Part shown: positions 35,861-46,839 of the stretch, piece after piece | Numbering within the stretch: position 1 is the first letter of the stretch | How the letters are laid out: each line of letters opens with the position of its first letter | NCBI GenBank assembly: GCA_945878555.1 | Contig: CAMDWI010000005.1 | Coordinates: forward strand, 1-64,000 | Length of the DNA: 64,000 nucleotides | Direction: 5' to 3' | DNA from: Klebsiella pneumoniae | GTDB taxonomy: Bacteria; Pseudomonadota; Gammaproteobacteria; Eutrophobiales; Eutrophobiaceae | Translations under genes and position numbers: made by a program | Notes under the pieces: generated by a model | The model's input: only the letters and a program-made list of their open reading frames with translations | What the model was told of the DNA's origin: nothing | Databases searched by the model: none

Positions 35861-35899
35861 CATACAGTAATTAAGACTTCTATGTCTGAGGCGTCAGGT

Positions 35900-36610
35900 T
35901 TACACCTGTTCGATCTGCAGTCTGCGGCGCGGGCCGAAGAATGCCAGGCCAAGTACCAACATGCCTATACCAAACAGTGTCAGTGAATTCGGCTCTGGCA
36001 CCTCTGTACAACCACCGGTCGAGATACCGAAGTCGCCTACACCCCATACGAAGGTCGGTTCGATTTCGATGCGGGTGATGACCGCACAGCTTCTGGTCGG
36101 TTCTTTCACATAAACGCCGTAGGTATGAGAGGCAGTGGGTGAAATTGCAAACGTGCCGGGAGCAGTTGTCAATGTCGCCGGACCTGTGTCGGTCTCATAA
36201 TATGCCCTGATCCAGCCATTTGCAGCCTGATTGGCTCCCAGCTTGAAGGTAAACGCATTTACCAGCAGGTTGGTAAAGGTGATATTGATCGTATTCGTTG
36301 TTGTTGTATAGACAACGCCTGAACCGTGCCACCAGTCACCTGAGCCGCTCGGATTTGCCGTTATCAGCGGGTTGTTATACAGATCACCCAGATTAATTGT
36401 GCCTCCACCGTAAGCAATGCTACTCACTCCTATGCCCGTGGTCATGCCAAACGGGTCAGCAACAGCTGTTGTACCTAATGGAGTCGGATTCTGTTCGATA
36501 GATACGATAGCATCCTGTACCGGAAAGGTCGGGGCAGCGAATGCACCCATTGAGGTGGCACCCGCAAATACGGCCAGAGCAAATACCGCCAGACACTTTG
36601 TCAATTTCAT
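35900..36610 (-). CDS. PEP-CTERM protein 1 (tandem paralogue)
   Basis: 236-residue exported protein with a signal peptide (MKLTKCLAVFALAVFAGATS) and a C-terminal PEP-CTERM sorting tag: VPEPNSLTLFGIGMLVLGLA followed by RRR. Such proteins are processed by exosortase and released or anchored at the surface. The mature part has GIGVSSIAYGGGTINLGDL and ITFTNLLVNAFTFKLGANQ. It is closely similar throughout to PEP-CTERM protein 2 at 37123, which indicates tandem duplication. No enzymatic motif is visible. Confidence 0.9.
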   Translation of the reverse strand: MKLTKCLAVFALAVFAGATSMGAFAAPTFPVQDAIVSIEQNPTPLGTTAVADPFGMTTGIGVSSIAYGGGTINLGDLYNNPLITANPSGSGDWWHGSGVVYTTTTNTINITFTNLLVNAFTFKLGANQAANGWIRAYYETDTGPATLTTAPGTFAISPTASHTYGVYVKEPTRSCAVITRIEIEPTFVWGVGDFGISTGGCTEVPEPNSLTLFGIGMLVLGLAFFGPRRRLQIEQV

Positions 36611-37122
36611 TATTACGTCCTCTTTGTTTTGGTTAAATTAATCGAGCCTCGAAAGGCCAAATTTCTATCTGCAATAGTTAATGCATTTACTGTGCCATAG
36701 TTATTATTTCGGGCAAAAACAGTCGATTTCAATATTTTCAAACAGGCAAAATTCAGTGATTTGTAAAGAAAGCTGACAAATTAGCCATCTGGTCAGGTTT
36801 TGGGTAAAGGGTTCTGTTGTATGGTTAAACAGATGATATCGCTCGCCGCATAACGACATATGACTCGATTACATTTAAAAACAAAGAGTTATGATTTTAT
36901 TCTTATCCACATTGGTTCGATCATCTCATGTATGTGACCGAAATATTCCGCCATGATCAGGTGTTCCTTTAAGAGGGCCGTACGTAAAGTGTAAATTCAT
37001 TCGACACCGCCAGAATTATGTATCTGTATATACATTACATCGACAATTATAAAAAAAGCCCACCCGTCTGAGGGGTGGGCTTGATATATCAAACTCCAGG
37101 TATGTGCAGCGATGCTGAGGGA
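36611..37122. other. AT-rich spacer between the two tandem PEP-CTERM genes
   Basis: About 510 bases with no coding signal. It holds the promoter region of PEP-CTERM gene 1 and the terminator of gene 2 (37056-37082). It is visibly AT-richer than neighbouring genes. Confidence 0.5.
37056..37082 (-). terminator. Intrinsic terminator downstream of PEP-CTERM gene 2
   Basis: Stem AAGCCCACCC / GGGTGGGCTT with a 7-base loop. On the minus strand the stem leads into a run of seven U. It is 41 bases past the stop at 37123. Confidence 0.88.
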
Positions 37123-37842
37123 TCAGGCCTGAACAGGTTTTACCTTCAAAGTACGACGCGGACCATAAACAGTCAGGCCCAACATCAACATACCAATACC
37201 AAACAGGGCCATCGTATCCGGTTCCGGGACATCACTGGAACATCCGCCAGTCGATATTCCAAAGTCACCCACACCCCAGACAAAAGACGGCTCGACTTCG
37301 ATACGGGTAATGACAGTGCAACTGGTTCCTGGATCCTTGGCATAAACACCATAAGTGTCCGAGGCCGATGGGGAGATTGAGAAGTTACCTGGACCGGTTG
37401 TCAGCGTCGCAGGACCCCTTGAGGTTTCATAATAAGCCCGGATCCAGCCACTCGCGTTCATGTTTGCGCCAAGTTTGAACGTAAAGGCATTTACCAGCAG
37501 GTTGGTAAAGGTGATGTTGATTGTGTTGGTCACTGTTGTATAGACAACACCCGCACCATGCCACCAGTCACCCGACCCACTTGGATTTGCCGTTATCAGT
37601 GGATTGTTATTCAGATCCGACAGGTTAATCGTACCACCACCATAAGCAATACTGCTCACTCCTATGCCCGTGGTCATACCAAAGGGATCCGCTATTGCCG
37701 TTGTACCCAGCACAGCAGGATTTTTCTCAACGGAGACATAAGCGTCCTGTATCGGAAATGTAGGAGTCGCCAACACAGCCATGGAGGTGGCGCCCGCACA
37801 AACAGCCAGAGCAATTACCGCCAGTTTTTTTGCTAATTTCAT
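37123..37842 (-). CDS. PEP-CTERM protein 2 (tandem paralogue)
   Basis: 239 residues: signal peptide (MKLAKKLAVIALAVCAGATS), a mature domain nearly parallel to protein 1 (GIGVSSIAYGGGTINLSDL, ITFTNLLVNAFTFKLGANM, EPSFVWGVGDFGISTGGC), and the sorting tag VPEPDTMALFGIGMLMLGL followed by GPRR. Both copies keep a conserved Cys pair (TSCTVITRIEVE and GISTGGC). An independent terminator after each copy implies separate transcription. Confidence 0.9.
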   Translation of the reverse strand: MKLAKKLAVIALAVCAGATSMAVLATPTFPIQDAYVSVEKNPAVLGTTAIADPFGMTTGIGVSSIAYGGGTINLSDLNNNPLITANPSGSGDWWHGAGVVYTTVTNTINITFTNLLVNAFTFKLGANMNASGWIRAYYETSRGPATLTTGPGNFSISPSASDTYGVYAKDPGTSCTVITRIEVEPSFVWGVGDFGISTGGCSSDVPEPDTMALFGIGMLMLGLTVYGPRRTLKVKPVQA

Positions 37843-38597
37843 ATTTATACATCCTCATTATTATAGTTTTCGAATATGCAGATACTGATAAGCCTCCCAC
37901 CGGGATTAAATCTGGCTTACCTGCAAATAACCCAATATCTGCATTTCAGTAAGCATGATACGTGCCACAATAATATATTTATAATTTTCATATGGTTACA
38001 AAATATGATCGGGCGCATGGCTGTAATTTTGTCTTTATTTGAAGACAAAATTAACCTTAACGAGGGGAAAAGAACTCTGCTCGCCAGTGTATAGTTTGAG
38101 TCCTAATCTTGAAAAATTTAGTAGGCTTGAGTACACGACGGGGTGGATTGTGATCCACAAATCAAGTTCACAATCGTAATCTAGATATGGCAGAAGGCCG
38201 TTAAAGATGATCGGATATCAGATTGCATTAATTAAAATACCCATAATATTCATTGGTTTATAACATAACCAGTTTTTTGATGTTGTCGAATAAATTTACA
38301 GACTCTACTTCTGTTTGCGTTTCAAACCGGCTTGTGACTTAACCTTCTGAAATATAATAATAATTTTATATTTCCAATAGTGGATGATGTCCTGTTCTTT
38401 ACATATACTTATACATAACTGTCGATTTACTTTACAAAAATGGACGAACTCATCGTGTCTACTCTGTATAAGTTCATGAATTTTATGAATAATTTTTATG
38501 GCATATTATATGCATTTATTTTCGTGTCGAAAGTGTGTACTGCTTTAGTAAACAAGAAAAGTTAAATATAAAAAGCTCAGCATCAGGAGAGATTAAC
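37843..38597. other. Long AT-rich divergent promoter region between PEP-CTERM genes
   Basis: About 755 bases without a convincing gene, markedly AT-rich. One small stem, GTGGAT-TGTG-ATCCAC at 38143-38158, is flanked by an outer CTTGA / TCAAG pair. Regulatory DNA for the two divergent PEP-CTERM genes is the simplest reading; a degraded gene cannot be ruled out. Confidence 0.5.
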
Positions 38598-39647
38598 GTG
38601 AATACAAAAAATAAACTTTATGCAGGTGTAATGCTTGGGGCATTGTCTCTGTTAGCTGCCAGCCCCGCATTCGCTGGTGCAATTATCTACAATACCGGCT
38701 CAGCCGCAACCGCTACTATCGCCCTGGGTATCAATAACGCTGGTCACCTGAATACCTCCGATACACCGGGAGGCAATATCGTATCAAATTCCGGTGTTAC
38801 CGGTCTGGCCTACAAAGCTACTGATGGTTCCTGGCGCGACGCGACCAGTCCAGGTTGCTACTGTGAAGGTTGGGGTGTATCTGCATCGACTGGCTCAGGT
38901 TCCGTATCCGGTTATGCCAATGTATCCACCGACGGCGGTGTGAACAACCTGACTGCAGGCGCGATATCCACGAATGCCGCAGCGGGATCAGGTAGTTTTG
39001 CAACAACAACCGCCTCACTGACCAACACACCCGGCCTCAGTGTACAGCATGCCTATTCTGCTGCTGACATCTCCAACGCCTTGTTCAAGAGCGTTGTAAC
39101 CATCAGCAATAATACCGGTGCAACAATCAATGATGTGAGGTATGTCCGTGTTATGGACTGGGACGTCCCGCCAACCGAGTTTAATGAGTACGTCACCATT
39201 CTGGGTACAGGCACGACCACATTACTGGAAAAATCACATAACAATGGCTTTAACACCGCCAATCCTTTGAACGATTATGGTCAGATCTATTCTTATTGCG
39301 GCGTAGACGTTGATTTCGTTGATTGTGGCGCTGCAGATCATGGTGCTTATTTCCGCTTCAATTTTGGCAGCCTGGCGGATGGCGAGTCTGTCGACTTTAC
39401 CATCTTCTACGGTGCTGAAAGAACTGAAGCGCTGGCCGATGTCGCCGTAGCTGCAGAAGATATCGAACTGTATTCCTATGGTCAGTCAAATGGTGGCTCA
39501 GTTAGTGGCGCACCCGCTACCTTCATCTTTGGTTTCAAGGGTGTAGGCGGTGTTGCACAGAACCCGGTTCCAGAACCCGCTTCCCTGATCCTGATGGGTC
39601 TGGGTCTGTTGGGTCTGGGCGCAAGTCAGCGTAGACGCAAGGCCTGA
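38598..39647 (+). CDS. PEP-CTERM protein 3
   Basis: 349 residues from a GTG start at 38598 behind AGGAGA (an upstream frame exists but lacks a ribosome-binding site). Signal peptide NKLYAGVMLGALSLLAASPAF; C-terminal tag VPEPASLILMGLGLLGLG followed by QRRRKA. The mature region is rich in Thr, Ser, Ala and Gly (TTTASLTNTPGLSVQ) and includes YVRVMDWDVPPTEFNEYVTI and FTIFYGAERTEALADVAVAA, resembling surface proteins of PEP-CTERM systems. Several Cys (GCYCEGWG, SYCGVDVDFVDCG) may form disulfides. It is followed by an intrinsic terminator. Confidence 0.88.
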   Translation: MNTKNKLYAGVMLGALSLLAASPAFAGAIIYNTGSAATATIALGINNAGHLNTSDTPGGNIVSNSGVTGLAYKATDGSWRDATSPGCYCEGWGVSASTGSGSVSGYANVSTDGGVNNLTAGAISTNAAAGSGSFATTTASLTNTPGLSVQHAYSAADISNALFKSVVTISNNTGATINDVRYVRVMDWDVPPTEFNEYVTILGTGTTTLLEKSHNNGFNTANPLNDYGQIYSYCGVDVDFVDCGAADHGAYFRFNFGSLADGESVDFTIFYGAERTEALADVAVAAEDIELYSYGQSNGGSVSGAPATFIFGFKGVGGVAQNPVPEPASLILMGLGLLGLGASQRRRKA

Positions 39648-39708
39648 GTAACACGGTCTGGTTCGAGAATATCCAGACAATTCATCACTTTAATCTCTCG
39701 ACAATCAG

Positions 39709-39740
39709 CACCCCTCCGGCAAAACTGGAGGGGTGTTTTT
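39709..39740 (+). terminator. Intrinsic terminator downstream of PEP-CTERM gene 3
   Basis: Stem CACCCCTCC / GGAGGGGTG with a 9-base loop, followed by TTTTT. It lies 60 bases past the stop at 39647. Confidence 0.88.
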
Positions 39741-39925
39741 GTTTGTGTATACAGGAATTTTAATAGTGCGACTTACCCTGACACCTGATTGTAAATGCTT
39801 GCTGCGAGGTAATATAATTCCCGCACGGAATAAAATTGCAGGATTTCCCGACCGGTAGCCGGAATTCAGCCCGGTGGTAATCTGGTAGTCATCCATTAAT
39901 AATTGAATTGAGAGGAAGCGAGATC

Positions 39926-41212
39926 ATGCGAATTATCCTGTCCGTTTGTTGCCTGCTGAGTATCGTCAGCCTTGAAATATCAGCAATACCCATTGCGATC
40001 AAGCCTGAAAAAAATATCTCTGTTTCAGATCCAAAGGTTGATCAAGCCGACACCTCTTATAAACGTGGACTCCAGGAACTGGCGGCAGATCGTCTTGATA
40101 CCGCAGAGGAGGCATTCAAAGAGGCCTATAATTTTTATCCTACTGTTTATGCGTTGCTCGGACAGGCGGAAATCGCCTTCAAGCAAAAGGATATGGATAA
40201 GGCGCGTGGATTAATCGACCAGGCACTCAAAGCCGCACCGAACGATGCACATGTAAAAGACAGCCAGGCACGGTTGTTATTTATCGATCAAAAATTTGCC
40301 GAATCTGAAGCCGCCCTGAAAAAGGCGCTGGAAATAGACCCGACTCTGGTAAGGACCTATATTGCCCTCGGTGATCTCTATATGACCGTGTATAAAAAAC
40401 CTGACCAGGCCATACCGGCCTATCGTAATGCACTGGTTCAGGAACCCGCCCATTCTGGAGCCCGTTTCGCCCTCGGTGTCGCCCTCCGTCAGACCGGTAG
40501 TTATAAAGAGGCTGAAGCAGAACTGAAGAAAGTGATCCTGCAGGAAAAAGAGAATCCCCTGCCGACAAATGAGCTTGCGAGACTCTATTCCGATCAAAAG
40601 ATGTATGACCAGGCACTTGAGTTGTGGGCAGGTTTGCTGAAACAGTATCCGGAGTACATCGATGCTTACAACGGACGGGCGACTGCCTATCTCGGCAAGA
40701 ATGACCCCAAAGCGGCGATTGAAGAATTCAGCCGCATACTCAAATTCGCACCGGAACATGCAAATGCCTACATGAATCTGGGTATGGTCTATCAGGGAAT
40801 AAGTAGCTGGCAGGAAGCGGAAACGTCCTATATGCAGGCACTCAAGATCCAGCCGCAACTGGCGCTGGCCTATAACAATCTCGCCTGGATGTCGGCAGAC
40901 CGGGGCGAGAAGCTGGACCAGGCGCTGGTATGGGCTAAAAAGGCAGTGGAACTGGTGCCGACTTCGGTCGATTTTCTGGATACGCTGGGCTGGGTATATC
41001 GGGCCCGGGCCGAATATGATCTTGCTATTGAAACGTACAACTCGTTAACGAGCCAGGTGGAAAACTCCACACTCTATTACCACCTTGGCGTCACCCGGAT
41101 GGACAAGGGTGATAATGCAGGTGCCGCCGAGGCACTGAACAAGGCACTAAAGCTGGATGACAAGTTTGCAAACGCGGAAGAAGCCAGACAATTACTCAGT
41201 AAGCTCCAGTAG
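39926..41212 (+). CDS. Exported TPR-repeat protein
   Basis: 428 residues: signal peptide (MRIILSVCCLLSIVSLEISA), then tandem tetratricopeptide repeats through most of the protein. Examples are TYIALGDLYMTVYKKPDQAI, ARFALGVALRQTGSYKEAE, AYMNLGMVYQGISSWQEAE and LAYNNLAWMSADRGEKLDQA. About ten repeats fit the length. It is probably a periplasmic scaffold. TPR proteins commonly accompany PEP-CTERM/exosortase exopolysaccharide loci, and this one lies between PEP-CTERM gene 3 and katG. The start follows GAGAGGAAG. Confidence 0.85.
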   Translation: MRIILSVCCLLSIVSLEISAIPIAIKPEKNISVSDPKVDQADTSYKRGLQELAADRLDTAEEAFKEAYNFYPTVYALLGQAEIAFKQKDMDKARGLIDQALKAAPNDAHVKDSQARLLFIDQKFAESEAALKKALEIDPTLVRTYIALGDLYMTVYKKPDQAIPAYRNALVQEPAHSGARFALGVALRQTGSYKEAEAELKKVILQEKENPLPTNELARLYSDQKMYDQALELWAGLLKQYPEYIDAYNGRATAYLGKNDPKAAIEEFSRILKFAPEHANAYMNLGMVYQGISSWQEAETSYMQALKIQPQLALAYNNLAWMSADRGEKLDQALVWAKKAVELVPTSVDFLDTLGWVYRARAEYDLAIETYNSLTSQVENSTLYYHLGVTRMDKGDNAGAAEALNKALKLDDKFANAEEARQLLSKLQ

Positions 41213-41245
41213 ACAGTTATCCAGCTAATTCCAGACCTGAAAAAT

Positions 41246-41288
41246 GGTCACAACCTGTATCCGGAGGCCCCGAATCCAGGTTGTGACC
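41246..41288. terminator. Long inverted repeat between convergent TPR and katG genes
   Basis: A perfect 12-bp inverted repeat GGTCACAACCTG / CAGGTTGTGACC with a 19-base loop, located between two convergent stops. It suits a bidirectional terminator without U-runs. Confidence 0.6.
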
Positions 41289-41322
41289 GCGTTAACTATA
41301 ACTCTGGATACAGATACACCCG

Positions 41323-43875
<2,553 letters not shown>

Positions 43876-44568
43876 TTGATTAATAAAAAAGGTTTACTAT
43901 TGTGTTCAGGTCTGTTGGCCATGCCGGGATTTGCATCGGCTGCTGGCGATCTTTCCTATTCATATGTAGAAGGTGATTACATCAATCTGAGTATTGACCC
44001 GTATGACGAAGATGGAACATTACTTGAGGATTTTGATGATGGTAACGGCTGGGGTGCACGTGCATCATTTGCATTTACTGAAAGCTTCTTTGTATTTGGT
44101 GGCTATTCCTCCATAGACTCGGAAACCTTTTTTGCAGATGACGGAGATGTTTTATTTGTCTCGGATCGGGATATCAAGCGTTTTGATATAGGCGCAGGTA
44201 TCAACATACCGATGTTCGAGACCTCCAGTATGCAGACTGATTTTGTAGCACGAGCAGCCTATGCAGACGTGGATTTTGGTAATTTTGATTTTGGCGGCCG
44301 GGACGGTGGTGGTCTTGACGACCTGAATGAGGACTCCTCCGATGGTTTCTATGTGGACGCACTCGTGAGATCACAGATAGCTAGCTGGCTGGAATTAAGT
44401 GGTGGCGCACGATATAACGGTCTTGAATCAGATGATTCATTTGCCTTTATAGGTAATGCCCTGTTTGAAGTCAATCCTGCCTGGGGAGTCAACCTGGAAG
44501 TGAATGCCGGTGAAGATAACTCGCTGGTAATGCTCGGTGTCAGGCTCTCATTTGGTGCAACTGATTAA
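43876..44568 (+). CDS. Small outer-membrane beta-barrel protein
   Basis: 230 residues starting at TTG 43876, seven bases after GGAG. Signal peptide LLLCSGLLAMPGFASA. The mature part shows alternating beta strands and acidic loops (FGGYSSIDSETF, RFDIGAGINIPMFE, DFVARAAYADVDFGNF) and ends in the hydrophobic strand LVMLGVRLSFG. It is of the OmpW/OmpA-barrel kind, without a periplasmic domain. It is unusually acidic (DPYDEDGTLLEDFDDGNG). No exact family is assigned. Confidence 0.75.
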   Translation: MINKKGLLLCSGLLAMPGFASAAGDLSYSYVEGDYINLSIDPYDEDGTLLEDFDDGNGWGARASFAFTESFFVFGGYSSIDSETFFADDGDVLFVSDRDIKRFDIGAGINIPMFETSSMQTDFVARAAYADVDFGNFDFGGRDGGGLDDLNEDSSDGFYVDALVRSQIASWLELSGGARYNGLESDDSFAFIGNALFEVNPAWGVNLEVNAGEDNSLVMLGVRLSFGATD

Positions 44569-44594
44569 TCCAGACACACAGACCCTTGAAACAA

Positions 44595-44624
44595 AAAAGC
44601 CACCTTCTTTCGAAGGTGGCTTTT
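44595..44624. terminator. Bidirectional intrinsic terminator
   Basis: Stem AAAAGCCACCTTC / GAAGGTGGCTTTT with a 4-base loop and A and T tracts on the two flanks, between the convergent barrel and PEP-CTERM 4 genes. Confidence 0.9.
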
Positions 44625-44647
44625 ATATGTTAGCTGGTCGTAGTAAA

Positions 44648-45352
44648 TTATGCTTTACGACGACGGACAAATCCCAGTCCGAGCATGCCAAGACCAAGTA
44701 TCGCCAGAGAGGCCGGTTCCGGCACTTCCCGCTTGCTGATACTCATCGCACTCAGATAGAACTCTTCATCGACATACGAAATTTCAAGCGTGTCACCGGC
44801 ATTGAAATTCAGCATACTGGAGTAGAGCCAGTCCACCGACCTTGGAGCAACCTTGTCAGCAGCTGAAAATGTTTTCAGCGTGCCACCAATATTGATTTGG
44901 TTGCCGTTCAGGCTGTAGTCCGCGTCATGTGGGTTGTTGAACCACAGCTTGTCTATGGTTACAGCCTCATTAAACGTAAATAACAGGCTTTCATTTACTG
45001 TCACGTTATCGTCGCTGGAGGGATTACAAAAATTTGTGGTGCCGTCTGTCTTCTGGTTCAACTTGGTCAGGCCCGTGCTTGTCAAGACACCGCACGTACC
45101 CAGACCAGCGTTACCATAATCCAGATAGGCATATTTTGTTATACCACCCACCTTACCGGAGATGGATACATTAATACCGAAATCCGCCTGCAGGTTCAGC
45201 GCGGACCAGGCACTCTCACCATAATTCAGATTGGTAAAGGTATCGTAGGAAGCGACACCATTTGCCATTGCCTTGAAATCGATCAAGGCAGCGGAAGCAG
45301 AACTTGATACGACAAGTAATGCAGGCAGTAATAAATGTTTCAGTAATTTCAT
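44648..45352 (-). CDS. PEP-CTERM protein 4
   Basis: 234 residues: signal peptide (MKLLKHLLLPALLVVSSSAS), Asn/Asp-rich mature part with a Cys pair (LGTCGVLT, TNFCNPSS) and a lectin-like or coagulation-factor-like pattern (LLFTFNEAVTIDKLWFNNPH). The C-terminal tag is VPEPASLAILGLGMLGLGFV followed by RRRKA. It belongs to the classical VPEP tag group, as does protein 3. No exosortase gene lies in the window. Confidence 0.88.
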   Translation of the reverse strand: MKLLKHLLLPALLVVSSSASAALIDFKAMANGVASYDTFTNLNYGESAWSALNLQADFGINVSISGKVGGITKYAYLDYGNAGLGTCGVLTSTGLTKLNQKTDGTTNFCNPSSDDNVTVNESLLFTFNEAVTIDKLWFNNPHDADYSLNGNQINIGGTLKTFSAADKVAPRSVDWLYSSMLNFNAGDTLEISYVDEEFYLSAMSISKREVPEPASLAILGLGMLGLGFVRRRKA

Positions 45353-45693
45353 GGGTTTGTACCTTTAGTCAGTTATGTAACAAAGATAAACAGATTGTCT
45401 CTGAGCATAACTATATACAAAGTTCGCGCCAACGTTACCAAGTCATTGTTTTTTAATATGTTATTATTAGTCGAACAAGTGTGGCTGTGGCCATTACTGT
45501 CAAGAATCCCGACACCTGAATATCATTAAAAACAGCCAATCAATCTATCTTATTGAATTTATTATGTAATTTTATGTATACCGTAAAAGCGTACAAGTCG
45601 GTTATCTTTACACGCCCATAATATTTCTATCTATCTGTTTTTAAATGGTATTTCGCACAAATTTATGTTTCTGATTCAAAATAACCTGAATGA
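45353..45693. other. AT-rich gene-less region upstream of PEP-CTERM 4
   Basis: About 340 AT-rich bases. No ORF, no terminator for the neighbouring cytochrome's far side and no repeat stands out. It presumably holds the PEP-CTERM 4 promoter. Confidence 0.4.
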
Positions 45694-46746
45694 CTACTCT
45701 GCTGGCAAGCCCGCAAGATAGGCAGATATATTCACAAAGTCCTCATTTGTCAGCCTGGCGACGACAGGTTTCATCAGGCTGGCCATGACCCCATTTCGTG
45801 TTCCGGCCTGGAAATCGAAAAGCTGCCGTGCAATGTAGCTGGGCGAGCGGGCAGCAATCCCCGGTATCGGACCTACCCCTTGCAGATTCGCCCCATGGCA
45901 AAGTGTGCAGGCGATGGTCTTGCCATTGTCGCCTGTCGTAACCGTCGCAGCACCCTTCTCTACAGATCCTGTCGGCACATAGGCAATAAAGCCCGAGCGT
46001 GGACTGCGCATCTTCTCGGCATACTCCACATTTTCCGGTGTCTCGATAACTCGCATCCCTATCGGCTCCATGCCCGCATCCGCGCCTTCAATCGGCAGCC
46101 ACATTCCAGCCTGACTACGCATCCGCGGGACCTGATCCGTTTCCTGCACCTTTATCCAGGGCGTCCATTTCATGGATGCAAAATAAGCGGCAGACTCTTC
46201 CATCTCCTGTGCCGTCATTGCCCTGGCGAAGCTGTTCATGTTTTTGGTATTACCCTTGCGCGGATCGGCGCTCTCACGCAAGCCGTTCTTCATGTCCATC
46301 AGTTGCATGAGGATATAGTCCCTTGACTGCCCTGTCGGCGGCGCATTCTCCGGGCGGCCCTTACCGTTGGGAAGGTGGCAAAGTGAACAGGCCACGATAC
46401 TGCGGTCATTGTCACCCTCTGCCACAATCTTCGGCATAGCCGGATGGTCCTCGGGATACCAGTCTGCCGGGGCTACGCGCACCCCTGACCCATCGTCGTG
46501 TCGACCACGAATCTTGCTCGCTGTAAACTTGAGCGAGCTGCCTGGAAGTGAAAACAAGGTGCCGTCATCCGCCGTTGCGGCCGCTGGCGGATTGCCCGGT
46601 GGTGTGGGTGCCGGAATAGCATAGGCCCAGGCCGGGTAGTTGGCGCTTGTGGGTGCCTCGGCAGGTGCCTGGTTTTGTGCATGCAACATGCCTGTGATTC
46701 CAGACATGCAGACCGTCAGGATAGCAGCTACTATTATTCTCTTCAC
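45694..46746 (-). CDS. Exported diheme cytochrome c
   Basis: 350-residue periplasmic cytochrome. I start at GTG 46746 (VKRIIVAAILTVCMSGITG, signal peptide, cleavage near LHAQ) because G6 lies eight bases upstream; a longer ORF to 46788 runs across that tract. Two heme sites: CSLCHLPNGKGRP in the first domain and CTLCHGANLQGVGPIPGIA in the second, each followed by a Met-containing segment (KNMNSFARAMTAQEM; GVMASLMKPV). This resembles the tandem class I cytochromes that accept electrons from periplasmic dehydrogenases. Confidence 0.88.
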   Translation of the reverse strand: MKRIIVAAILTVCMSGITGMLHAQNQAPAEAPTSANYPAWAYAIPAPTPPGNPPAAATADDGTLFSLPGSSLKFTASKIRGRHDDGSGVRVAPADWYPEDHPAMPKIVAEGDNDRSIVACSLCHLPNGKGRPENAPPTGQSRDYILMQLMDMKNGLRESADPRKGNTKNMNSFARAMTAQEMEESAAYFASMKWTPWIKVQETDQVPRMRSQAGMWLPIEGADAGMEPIGMRVIETPENVEYAEKMRSPRSGFIAYVPTGSVEKGAATVTTGDNGKTIACTLCHGANLQGVGPIPGIAARSPSYIARQLFDFQAGTRNGVMASLMKPVVARLTNEDFVNISAYLAGLPAE

Positions 46747-46839
46747 GTCAGTATCCCCCCATGGAACAGACAAACTACATATTGTCACAAGCCCTGAACT
46801 TGATCCATATTGATCGCATTTTTTTAATACAAAAAATAA

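Noticed and set aside
38535-38597. Upstream start for PEP-CTERM 3
   Set aside because: No ribosome-binding site; the GTG at 38598 has AGGAGA and yields a clean signal peptide.
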